DNA of 10,081 bases from assembly GCA_017379255.1 (NCBI GenBank), contig JAFNWZ010000406.1, forward strand, positions 1 through 10,081, written 5' to 3'. The translations under genes were made by a program, and so were the position numbers. Numbering within the stretch: the stretch's first letter is position 1; every line of letters begins with the position of its first letter. Source of the stretch: Akkermansia sp. GTDB taxonomy: Bacteria > Verrucomicrobiota > Verrucomicrobiia > Verrucomicrobiales > Akkermansiaceae. This document shows, piece after piece, positions 1-6,797 of the stretch. The notes below the pieces were generated by a model. It saw nothing but the letters and a program-made list of their open reading frames with translations, was not told where the DNA came from and searched no databases.

Positions 1-2
1 AC

Positions 3-230
3 TGGCTGCGGCACTGGCGGGAGCTGCGCCGCGCCTCCGGCTGGAGCGGCGGCAGGAAATGGCCGCAGGATGCGCTGCGGCATACCTTTGCGAGCTACCA
101 CCTGAGCCATTTCCGCAGCTATGCGGAGCTGCAGGTGGAAATCGGACACAGGGATGCTACGCTGCTGCGAACGCGCTATGTGGACCAGCGCGGGGTGCAA
201 AGGGCGGCCCGGTTCTGGCTGGCCGCCTGA
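3..230 (+). CDS. Tyrosine recombinase/phage-type integrase, C-terminal part (5' end outside window)
   Basis: The open frame enters from the left edge and ends with TGA at 228-230, giving 75 residues. It carries the end of a tyrosine-recombinase catalytic domain. Box II reads DALRHTFASY (window residues 23-32, catalytic Arg at 26). A Gly-His pair follows at 48-49, and then RTRYVD, whose Tyr59 (codon 177-179) fits the nucleophile that forms the 3'-phosphotyrosyl bond with DNA. In the usual HxxR motif the first position is His; here it is Asp23. From memory, that substitution occurs in integrases of the Planctomycetes/Verrucomicrobia group. The tail after Tyr59 is short (16 residues), as expected for a complete C-terminus. 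The gene points towards the hairpin array that begins about 65 bases downstream. Its N-terminal and core-binding regions, the first catalytic Arg and its DNA target cannot be judged from here. The family call is fairly sure; the role (integrase, Xer-like or array-associated) is open. Confidence 0.8.
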   Translation, partial: WLRHWRELRRASGWSGGRKWPQDALRHTFASYHLSHFRSYAELQVEIGHRDATLLRTRYVDQRGVQRAARFWLAA

Positions 231-294
231 AGTGGATTTTGAATTTTGAATGTGTTAAGCTCCGCGGTCTCTGCGAGCCCGCCTGTATCATCTC

Positions 295-318
295 ACCCGC
301 GCTCCAGCGCGGGTTTTC
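295..318 (+). terminator. Terminator-like first hairpin of array 1
   Basis: A 9-bp GC-rich stem (295-303 with 306-314) is followed by four T residues (314-317), the shape of an intrinsic terminator for the recombinase gene. Two more array hairpins (322-334 and 350-364) are also followed by TTTT, so the left half of the array could act as tandem terminators on the plus strand. The T-tracts are short, so efficiency is doubtful. Confidence 0.4.
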
Positions 319-523
319 ACTCAGGCAAAGCCTGTTTTCACTTTTCACTCGCGGCGCAGCCGCGTTTTCACCTGAGAACGCAGGAGTTTTCCCAATGGAC
401 GCCATTGTCTGAGGCTGTGCTCCATTGGAAAACGAAATCCGGCGTTGCCCGGACGAAATCCAGCCCTGCGGGCTGGACGATATCGGCACCTTGTGCCGTC
501 GATATCCGCTCCTACGGAGCGGA
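295..523. repeat. Hairpin array 1: tandem unrelated stem-loops with inverted linkers
   Basis: At least eight short stem-loops follow one another. They are 295-314 (9 bp stem, 2-nt loop), 322-334 (5 bp, loop AAA), 350-364 (6 bp, GCA), 393-407 (6 bp, ACG), an imperfect one at 438-452, 459-477 (8 bp, TGC), 484-498 (6 bp, CTT) and 505-523 (8 bp, TAC). Stem sequences are unrelated. In the left half the linkers are TTTTCAC(T/C) at 314-321, 335-342, 342-349 and 365-372. In the right half they are CGAAATCC at 433-440 and 454-461, and CGATATC(C) at 478-484 and 500-507. The turn-over point is near 408-420. CAATGG at 393-398 can pair either with CCATTG at 402-407 or with CCATTG at 422-427, the latter extended by TTTTCC/GGAAAA. 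The array fills the gap between the recombinase and oppD, and its last hairpin overlaps the oppD stop codon. I do not recognise a named repeat family. Confidence 0.85.
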
Positions 524-1513
524 CTGGGTGGCGGCCACCCCCGAGCAGCGGGGGCAGGCCTCGACCCGGTGGCCGGGGGAGATTTCGACCATGGGCGGGC
601 GCTCGGTCAGCTGGTCGGTGGGGATTCCCATGCGCTGGCAGAAGCGGCAGCCCTGCACCTGGTGGCGGATGGAGGCTACATGCCCGGGGATGGAGGGCAG
701 CAGGGTCTTGCGCACATGGTGGCGGCGGGGTATGGAGGCCAGCAGGGCCTTGGTGTACGCATGCACGGGATTGGCAAAGAGTTCTTCCACCGTAGCGCTT
801 TCCACGATGCGCCCGGCATACATGACCAGCACGCGGTCGCAGTGCTGGGCAATCACGCCCAGGTCATGGGTGATGAGCAGCGAGGAGGCGCCCAGGTCCT
901 CATGCAGCTCGCGCAGCAGGGCCAGGATCTGCTGCTGCACGGTGACATCCAGCGCGGTGGTGGGTTCATCGGCAATGATGAGCTCCGGCCTGCAGGCCAG
1001 GGCCATGGCAATGACCACACGCTGGCGCATGCCGCCGGAAAGGGAGCCGGGGTACTGGTTAGCGCAGAGTTCCGGGCTGGGAATCTTGACCCGGCTGAGC
1101 AGGTTGATGGCTTCCACCCAGGCGGCTTCGGCCGTCATTTCGCGATGCAGCATGAGGGTTTCGGCAATCTGGTCGCCGATGGTATGCACGGGGTTGAGCG
1201 CGCTCATGGGCTCCTGGAAGATGAAGCCCACGCGGCCACCGCGCAGCTCACGCAGGCGGTGGTGGGACATAGTGGTCACCTCCTCGCCATCCAGGAGAAT
1301 GCTCCCGGAAACAATCTTGCTGTGCGGCTGGGGGAGAAGGCGCACCAGGCTCATGGCGGTCACGCTCTTGCCGCAGCCACTTTCGCCCACGATGCCCACG
1401 CATTTGCCACGCGGTATCACGAAGCTGATATCATCCACCGCGCGCGACAAGCCGCGCTCTGTCTCGAACGCGACACTCAGGTTCTTCACTTCCAGAAAAT
1501 TCTCGGCACTCAT
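512..1513 (-). CDS. oppD: Oligopeptide/dipeptide ABC transporter ATPase, OppD/DppD type
   Basis: This 333-residue nucleotide-binding subunit would power peptide import at the cytoplasmic face of the inner membrane. Visible motifs are Walker A GESGCGKS (43-50), Q-loop Gln100 in FIFQEP, signature LSGGMRQR (158-165), Walker B LIIADEP (178-184) and the H-loop His216 in THD. The C-terminal oligopeptide/dipeptide region (about 250-325) contains PGH and four cysteines arranged as CRFC (289-292) and CPRC (320-323). In DppD/OppD proteins, cysteines in this region are known to bind a [4Fe-4S] cluster, but with wider spacing. The ATG overlaps the stop of the binding-protein gene (ATGA), so translation is probably coupled. 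The stop codon (plus-strand 512-514) lies inside the last hairpin of array 1, so the final residues QSAP are encoded by repeat sequence. No OppF-type partner follows. The family is certain; the substrate is inferred from the operon. Confidence 0.95.
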   Translation of the reverse strand: MSAENFLEVKNLSVAFETERGLSRAVDDISFVIPRGKCVGIVGESGCGKSVTAMSLVRLLPQPHSKIVSGSILLDGEEVTTMSHHRLRELRGGRVGFIFQEPMSALNPVHTIGDQIAETLMLHREMTAEAAWVEAINLLSRVKIPSPELCANQYPGSLSGGMRQRVVIAMALACRPELIIADEPTTALDVTVQQQILALLRELHEDLGASSLLITHDLGVIAQHCDRVLVMYAGRIVESATVEELFANPVHAYTKALLASIPRRHHVRKTLLPSIPGHVASIRHQVQGCRFCQRMGIPTDQLTERPPMVEISPGHRVEACPRCSGVAATQSAP

Positions 1514-3723
1514 GAGGCAAGGTCGGTTTCAGTGGCAGGCAGGGGGATTTCCACATCCCGCGCCGGGAAGGTCTTATCGCTGTGGCGGTGGCGCAGGGTT
1601 TCCTCCTTCATCTTCTCGTCAATCCAGTAGAGGTGGCTGTCCAGCGGGTCGTAGTAGCGCGGCGGGCAGAAGCGGCATTCCGGTTCATCCGGCCAGCAGA
1701 GCCAGCGCCACTGCGCAAAGCGCCAGTACGAGGTGGTCCACCCCGGCACCCAGGCAAGGGTGGAGGCAATCAGCTGCTGGGCCTGGTGGTGAGCCGCCAC
1801 GGCCTCTGCCTCTGTGGTGGCAGCTTTGCAGGCCAGTATGGCGCGGTCGAGCGAGGGGGAATTCGTGGCGGTGATATTTGACGTGCCGGGCAAGGGGTCA
1901 CCATCTGCACTGAAGGCATAGGCCGAATCAAAGAAGGGCGAGGGGTCCGGCAGCGGAGGCGAGAAGCCCCAGGAGAAAATGGCCGCCTGGTATTGCTTAT
2001 TCCTCACGCGGGAATAATGTACGGTATCATCCACCTGTTCTATGCGCAGATCAAGCCCGCAGTTGGCGGCTTCCTCGCGCAGGATGTTCATGCAGTTGGT
2101 ATAGAGCGGGTCAATGCGGCTGCTGATGACCACCTGCAGGCGCGTGCCGTCGGGCTTGCAGAGGATGCCGTCCGGCCCCACCGCGGTATACCCGGCGCGG
2201 GCAAAACACTCGCGCGCTTTCTCCGGGGAATAGGGCAGCGCCTTGATGCTTTCGTCCGTGTACTGGCCGAAGCCGGAGAAATACGAGCCCAGGCGGGTGT
2301 AATCCCCGCGGAAGACGGTATCGAGCACCTGCTGCACATTCAGAGCGTGGTGGAATCCGCGGCGCATCATCTTCTCATTGAACGGGGGCTTGGCGCAGTT
2401 CAGGTGGAAGCCGAAGCAGTTGCGCGGCCAGATGTTGCTGAAATGCACGCGCTGAATCAGCCCGCGGTGCACCGGGTCCATCTCCAGTCCTTCGTACCAG
2501 ATATCCGCCTCGCGGGCGTTGAACACATCCAGCTGCCCCAGGCGGAACAGCTCGCGCACCTTGGTGTTTTCCGACACAAACTGGTACACAATATGGTCCA
2601 CATTGCACGAATAGCGCGTATACTTGCGGTTCGCCGCCCACCAGTTGGGCACGCGGATGAGGCTCACCTGGCGTCCCATAATCACATTGTACGGGTTCAC
2701 GGTGTAGCCGCCGGTGGTGGGGGCCACGCGCCAGAGGTATCGGGTGGGGTAATCCGGGCCGAACTCGGCATAGAACGCCGTGCAGCTGGGCGGCAGAGAG
2801 GCATAGAACGGCGCATACGGGCGCGCCGCCGCCAAGGTCACGGCCAGGTACTGGTTGCCGTACACCTCAATGCGGGAGAAATTGCCCATGTAGTAGTCGT
2901 TATAGAACGGCTCCAGGCTGTAGGGCGAGGTGCGCACATAGAGCGAGGTGATGAAATCGCGCGTGGTCAGGCGGGAGCCATCCGAGAACCGGGCGGCTTC
3001 ATCAATGTGGAAATAGACCGTGCGGCCATCCTTCGACACCGCCCAGCGGTCTGCCGTGCCGGGAATCAGCTTCCCCGTGCCGGGGTGCAGGCGGATGAGC
3101 GGAATGTCTATATCATCGTACAGATAACGGCGGAAAGCGTTGTTACTGTTCGGGCCGAACACGCGGAACGTGCTGGGGAACGAACGCTGCAGCGCCAGGC
3201 GCAGGGTGCCGCCTTTCTGCGCACGCGGGCTGCCCAGCTCCGGCTGGTCCTGCCCGTCGTGCCACTCCAGGTCCTCCGGCAGCTCGTTCTCACGCCGGAA
3301 CACCAGGTAATCCCCCTGCTCTGCGCGGCGGCTCAGGTTCATGAGGTTCTGCCAGGTGTTCTGGAAGCGGATGCGGGCGCGCTGCTGGCGGGCGCTGCCG
3401 GGGGCAGAGGCCAGGTATTGCACCATGGCCGCCTCGCAGGTGCTGCGGCTTTCCTCCAGATTCTCCTGCACATACTCCCGCACGCGCGCATTCCAGCGCT
3501 CCGGGAAACCGGCAAAGCCCGGCGGCATCTGCCAGCGCTTCGTGTACATGGGCACATCATCGGTCTCCGCAAACCCCGGCGGCAGGGTCAGGTCAGACGG
3601 GTGCTGCCACTCCAGCCCCAGCGCGGTGCCATCGTCATCGCACGCGGTAAACAGGGCGCAGCCCAGCAGCGCGGCAAAACCGAACAGCAGGCGGCGGCAC
3701 ATCTTGCGGAGGGAAGGCATCAT
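1510..3723 (-). CDS. yejA: YejA-like family 5 solute-binding lipoprotein
   Basis: This 737-residue extracytoplasmic binding protein would capture oligopeptides and deliver them to the YejB/YejE pore. The N-terminus has basic residues (R6, K7, R10, R11), a hydrophobic stretch (12-27) and a lipobox ending LFTAC at Cys28, followed by Asp-Asp-Asp. LLGC at Cys22 is a less likely alternative. In E. coli, Asp after the lipid Cys keeps lipoproteins in the inner membrane, which would suit an importer receptor. Residues about 30-145 are a charged, helix-rich extension. The family 5 fold starts around 147 (LPEDLEWHDG), runs through QKGGTLRL (169-176) and GPNSNNAFR, and ends near 720. YejA itself is about 600 residues, so this one is long. 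The frame stays open further upstream to 3876, but that part overlaps yejE. ATG-ATG at 3723/3720, 10 bases after the yejE stop and preceded by a weak GAGAAA, is the sensible start. The 3' end overlaps oppD by 4 bases. Confidence 0.92.
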   Translation of the reverse strand: MMPSLRKMCRRLLFGFAALLGCALFTACDDDGTALGLEWQHPSDLTLPPGFAETDDVPMYTKRWQMPPGFAGFPERWNARVREYVQENLEESRSTCEAAMVQYLASAPGSARQQRARIRFQNTWQNLMNLSRRAEQGDYLVFRRENELPEDLEWHDGQDQPELGSPRAQKGGTLRLALQRSFPSTFRVFGPNSNNAFRRYLYDDIDIPLIRLHPGTGKLIPGTADRWAVSKDGRTVYFHIDEAARFSDGSRLTTRDFITSLYVRTSPYSLEPFYNDYYMGNFSRIEVYGNQYLAVTLAAARPYAPFYASLPPSCTAFYAEFGPDYPTRYLWRVAPTTGGYTVNPYNVIMGRQVSLIRVPNWWAANRKYTRYSCNVDHIVYQFVSENTKVRELFRLGQLDVFNAREADIWYEGLEMDPVHRGLIQRVHFSNIWPRNCFGFHLNCAKPPFNEKMMRRGFHHALNVQQVLDTVFRGDYTRLGSYFSGFGQYTDESIKALPYSPEKARECFARAGYTAVGPDGILCKPDGTRLQVVISSRIDPLYTNCMNILREEAANCGLDLRIEQVDDTVHYSRVRNKQYQAAIFSWGFSPPLPDPSPFFDSAYAFSADGDPLPGTSNITATNSPSLDRAILACKAATTEAEAVAAHHQAQQLIASTLAWVPGWTTSYWRFAQWRWLCWPDEPECRFCPPRYYDPLDSHLYWIDEKMKEETLRHRHSDKTFPARDVEIPLPATETDLAS

Positions 3724-3733
3724 GATTTCTCGT

Positions 3734-5323
3734 TTATTCGTAATAGGAATGGCGCCGCGGGTCAGAGGCCTCGCGCACCGCCTCGCCAATGAACGTGACA
3801 ATGAGCAGCGTGCCCACCAGCGCCACGAAAGCACTGGATACCACCCAGGGAGAGGAAAGTTTCGACAAGCCATCATTCAGCAGGCGCCCCCAGCTGGCGT
3901 ATGTATCCGGCAGGCCGAAGCCCAGATAGTCCAGCGAGGCGAGAGACAAAATCAACGCCGCCACGCTGAAGGGCACCAGCGTGACTACAATGCCACGCAG
4001 GTTCGGCAGGATATGGCGCAGCAGAATATGCGTGGTGCCAGCGCCCATCACCTTGGCGGCGGCCACATAGTCGCGCGTCTTTTCCTTCATGGTGGCCGTG
4101 CGCACCAGGTAGGTCATGTGCATCCACCCGAACATGGCCAGCAGGCTCAGAATCAGGAACAGCCCGCGCAGCTCCAGCGGCACCAGATCCGAAACAATCA
4201 TCACCACGAACAGGAACGGCAACTGGGACAGTATCTCAATGAAACGCTGCGTCACCAGATCAAAACGCCCGCCGAAATAGCCCATGAGCATCCCCAGCGT
4301 GAGCCCGATGAAATAAATCAGCGGCAGATACAGCAGCGCCGCCTTGATATTCACCTGCAATCCGCCGTACAGGTACGCCAGGATATCTGCCCCCTGGCTG
4401 TTGGTTCCCAGCAGGTGGTTGCCCGTGAACGGGGGCGCCGGGTGGTAATAAATCTTGCACTCGCTGCCCGCCGGGGTCAGCTGCAGGAACTGGTTGCTGC
4501 CCAGCGCCCCGCGGCAGTGCTCCTCCACCAGCTGCCCTTCGCGGTACATGGCAGAATACACCTCTGTGCGGTTGCGCAGCCAGCCCTGCACATGGCCATC
4601 CGGCACACCGCTGCGGAAACGCTGGCGGATATGCGGCTGCCCATCTGCATACAAACGGCAGGCCAACCCGTTATACGGGGTATCACCATCATACAGCACC
4701 CCATCCCGCCACTCCAGCGGCTCAGAGGGGAACGGCGCGGCATCCATCACCGGGTCATACGGCACCAGCGGCATCACGACAAAGCCATCCACCCCCGGGC
4801 GGCCCAGGCGCTCCTTCAGCGCGCGGTAATCCGGCTCCGCCTTGGCGGCAGCCCCTTTAAGCCCGAACGTAGCCCCCGGCAGCACCGCACGCGTCAGCGC
4901 CGGGCTGTATACATGGCCATCATACACCACCAGCAGCGCGCGCTTACCCACCAGGCACTGGTCCAGCGCCGCCAGCAGCATAATGCAACCAAAGGCTATA
5001 AGTGACCAGTAGCCGCGGCGGATCTTCTTGAAGCGCTGCACCTGCTGGGCATATTTCGGCGGCAGGCGGAGGCTGGAACTCCGGCGCACCAGCAGGTACA
5101 CACCCGCCAGCATGCCCAGGCACACACCCAGCCACCCGAACCAATGCAGCTTGCCATCCACCGCCAGCCAGGGCAGCAGCTCGCCGCGGCAACTCAGGCA
5201 GGGCACATCGCGGCTCACCGTAAACGGCCACGACAGCGTGGGCAGCAGCCAGCCGTTCAGCTCCCCGAGTGCACTCATCAGGGCAGCCAGTATCAACAAC
5301 AACGCTATGTGGTTCTTAGACAT
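3734..5323 (-). CDS. yejE: Peptide ABC transporter permease, YejE type, with MORN-like periplasmic insert
   Basis: This is an inner-membrane permease (about 529 residues; E. coli YejE is roughly 340) forming half of the transport pore with YejB. After an N-terminal extension of about 95 residues with two hydrophobic segments (about 5-25 and 62-80) and a CLSC motif (about 43-46), the YejE-like part starts at KIRRGYWSL. It continues through LLVVYDGHVY and resumes with LGTNSQGADILAYLYGG (about 306-322). The coupling (EAA) loop reads AAAKVMGAGTTHILLRHILP (about 422-441). Core membrane segments lie near 105-124, 327-349, 366-384, 387-407, 445-465 and 497-516. Between about 200 and 298 the protein carries an extra stretch with LYADGQ, RSGVPDGH and YREGQLVE, resembling MORN_2/YwqK repeats. 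The stop of yejB and the ATG overlap as TGATG; a GTG one codon earlier (5324-5326) is an equally possible start. The binding-protein gene follows after 10 bases. Confidence 0.92.
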   Translation of the reverse strand: MSKNHIALLLILAALMSALGELNGWLLPTLSWPFTVSRDVPCLSCRGELLPWLAVDGKLHWFGWLGVCLGMLAGVYLLVRRSSSLRLPPKYAQQVQRFKKIRRGYWSLIAFGCIMLLAALDQCLVGKRALLVVYDGHVYSPALTRAVLPGATFGLKGAAAKAEPDYRALKERLGRPGVDGFVVMPLVPYDPVMDAAPFPSEPLEWRDGVLYDGDTPYNGLACRLYADGQPHIRQRFRSGVPDGHVQGWLRNRTEVYSAMYREGQLVEEHCRGALGSNQFLQLTPAGSECKIYYHPAPPFTGNHLLGTNSQGADILAYLYGGLQVNIKAALLYLPLIYFIGLTLGMLMGYFGGRFDLVTQRFIEILSQLPFLFVVMIVSDLVPLELRGLFLILSLLAMFGWMHMTYLVRTATMKEKTRDYVAAAKVMGAGTTHILLRHILPNLRGIVVTLVPFSVAALILSLASLDYLGFGLPDTYASWGRLLNDGLSKLSSPWVVSSAFVALVGTLLIVTFIGEAVREASDPRRHSYYE

Positions 5324-6648
5324 CACTCAAATCGCACCCGTGGGTCTACCAGCGCCACCAGCAGGTCTGACAGCAGGTTACCGATAATAATCAGAACAGA
5401 AGTGAGCAGCAGAGTGCCCATAATCAGAGAATAATCCTTATCCATGAGCGCCTGGAAACTCAGCATGCCAAAGCCCTGGATATCGAACACGCGCTCGATG
5501 AGAATCGACCCGCCCACCACGGTGCAGATTACGCTGCCCAGTGTCGACACAATCGGAATGACCGAATTGCGGAACGCGTGCCGCCACACCGCATGCCGGA
5601 ATGACACCCCCTTTGACACCGCCGTGCGCACATAATCCGCCGCCAGATGCTCCATGAGGTTATTCTTCATCATCATGGTCGTCACCGCAAAGGTAGACAC
5701 CACATAGCACGAAAGAGGCAGCACCGTGTGCATGGCCAGATCGCAGAGCTGCTCCTTGAACGACATCCACTCATACCCCGGGCTTACCAGCCCGTACAGC
5801 GGAAACCACTCCAGACGCGCTCCCAGATACACCAGCAGCACAGCCCCCAGCGCAAACCCGGGCACCGCATACCCCACAAAAATCAGCACACTGCTCACGC
5901 TGTCAAACGCGCTGCGGTGCCACAACGCCTTGAACACCCCCAGAGGTATACTCACCACATACGTAATCAACGCCCCAAGAAGACCGAAATACAGCGAAAC
6001 CGGCAGACGGTCCAGCATCATACGCATCACCGGCTCGTTATACTTATATGAAAGCCCGAGATTTCCCTGCAGCACTCCCTGGAATGACTGCCGGCTTGCC
6101 ACGGCGCGCCAGCGGCGGCAAGCCGGGCTCTTTGCCAGCTCTGCCAGCGCTGCCTCATCCGTAATCCCCCGGCGCGCGCCCAGCCGGTCCGCGCGGTCTG
6201 CCGGGGACTCCAGCCGCACCTGCCAATCCTCCTCCTGCATCCACTCCGGCGCCAGATACTGCGGCACCATTCCATCCCGTGTCACCTCCAGCGCCGTGGC
6301 ATGCCCGCTGGTAGAAACAATGGTCACCGTGGCCACGCCGTCATCGTTGAACTCCGCCTTGGCTATCTCCACCGCACGCGGCAGCACCCCCAGCCACTGC
6401 AGGTACGCCTTCCAGATAGGTTCCTGCAAATTAAAAAGCTCCTCCAGGCGCTCCAGGTCATCATTCCCCGGTCGGGCAGACGCCTGCCCCACCGTCTTCT
6501 CCCCACTCAACGCACCAATGGCCTGCTCCTGCAGCATGCGCTCCACCGGTCCGCCCGGCACCATACGCGTCAGAAAAAACACCAGAAAGGTGATACCTAT
6601 CAACGTAACAGGCATCATCAACAAACGTCTGATGATATAATAGCGCAT
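5323..6648 (-). CDS. yejB: Peptide ABC transporter permease, YejB type
   Basis: This is a 441-residue inner-membrane permease and the first gene of the importer operon. The N-terminus RYYIIRRLLMMPVTLIGIT leads into a first membrane segment (about 10-28) and MVPGGPVERM, typical of YejB/OppB. Later family blocks are LPVSLYFGL (215-223), VSIPLGVFKA (232-241), the coupling loop around YVRTAVSKGVSFRHAVWRHAFRN (339-361), and the ending ALVDPRVRFE, matching the YejB ending LVDPRIDFE. E. coli YejB is about 364 residues. Most of the excess is an insertion between LQWLGVLP (83-90) and GNLGLS (195-200), rich in charged residues and probably periplasmic. In-frame codons upstream of the ATG reach a TAG with no alternative start, so 6648 is the start. 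However, the nearest strong Shine-Dalgarno (AGGAG, plus 6673-6677) is 24 bases away and better placed for a 16-codon overlapping ORF. No confident promoter was found between here and the tRNA terminator. Confidence 0.93.
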   Translation of the reverse strand: MRYYIIRRLLMMPVTLIGITFLVFFLTRMVPGGPVERMLQEQAIGALSGEKTVGQASARPGNDDLERLEELFNLQEPIWKAYLQWLGVLPRAVEIAKAEFNDDGVATVTIVSTSGHATALEVTRDGMVPQYLAPEWMQEEDWQVRLESPADRADRLGARRGITDEAALAELAKSPACRRWRAVASRQSFQGVLQGNLGLSYKYNEPVMRMMLDRLPVSLYFGLLGALITYVVSIPLGVFKALWHRSAFDSVSSVLIFVGYAVPGFALGAVLLVYLGARLEWFPLYGLVSPGYEWMSFKEQLCDLAMHTVLPLSCYVVSTFAVTTMMMKNNLMEHLAADYVRTAVSKGVSFRHAVWRHAFRNSVIPIVSTLGSVICTVVGGSILIERVFDIQGFGMLSFQALMDKDYSLIMGTLLLTSVLIIIGNLLSDLLVALVDPRVRFE

Positions 6649-6668
6649 ATATTGGGAACTCGCGCCAT
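6618..6668 (-). CDS. Possible 16-residue leader peptide overlapping the yejB start
   Basis: An ATG at 6666-6668 sits 4 bases after AGGAG (minus-strand reading of 6673-6677) and opens a short frame, MARVPNICAIISSDVC, ending in TGA at 6618-6620, inside yejB. It is the only well-placed ribosome-binding site in the yejB leader. Ribosomes loading here could reinitiate at, or expose, the yejB start 20 bases downstream. The peptide has no recognisable domain. It may equally be chance, with yejB translated directly. Confidence 0.3.
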   Translation of the reverse strand: MARVPNICAIISSDVC

Positions 6669-6758
6669 TCTACTCCTTTCTGCGCCACCTTGCAAGTTCC
6701 TATTCTGGCTTGCTAACAGAATTATTACGCCTACAGCCGCTCCGCTCTCCCAGAAAAC

Positions 6759-6793
6759 AAAAAAAGCGCCCATTTTCTTCAGGACGCTTTTTC
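6759..6793 (-). terminator. Intrinsic terminator after tRNA-Lys
   Basis: Read on the minus strand, AAAAAGCG (plus 6785-6792) pairs with CGCTTTTT (plus 6761-6768), followed by more T (plus 6759-6760). Further CC/GG pairing is possible inside the loop. It lies directly 3' of the tRNA-Lys gene and separates the tRNA transcript from the peptide-importer operon. Confidence 0.8.
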
Positions 6794-6797
6794 TTAG

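Noticed and set aside
295..523. Integron attC cassettes
   Set aside because: No GTTRRRY core sites, no R/L box arrangement and no cassette ORFs; the units are far shorter than attC sites.
246..1874. Plus-strand open frame of 542 codons over oppD
   Set aside because: It is antisense to an ATPase with all Walker and signature motifs and shows no motifs of its own.
1993..3792. Long plus-strand open frame (599 codons) opposite the binding-protein gene
   Set aside because: It is antisense to a clearly recognisable solute-binding protein in GC-rich DNA. Its translation shows no family motifs and is biased in a way typical of a shadow frame.
3724..3876. N-terminal extension of the binding protein to 788 residues
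   Set aside because: It would overlap yejE by more than 140 bases and bury the lipoprotein signal peptide 50 residues inside the protein.
6678..6758. Promoter for the peptide-importer operon
   Set aside because: AATAAT-like -10 candidates exist on the minus strand, but none has an acceptable -35 box at 16-18 bases, so no site is assigned.
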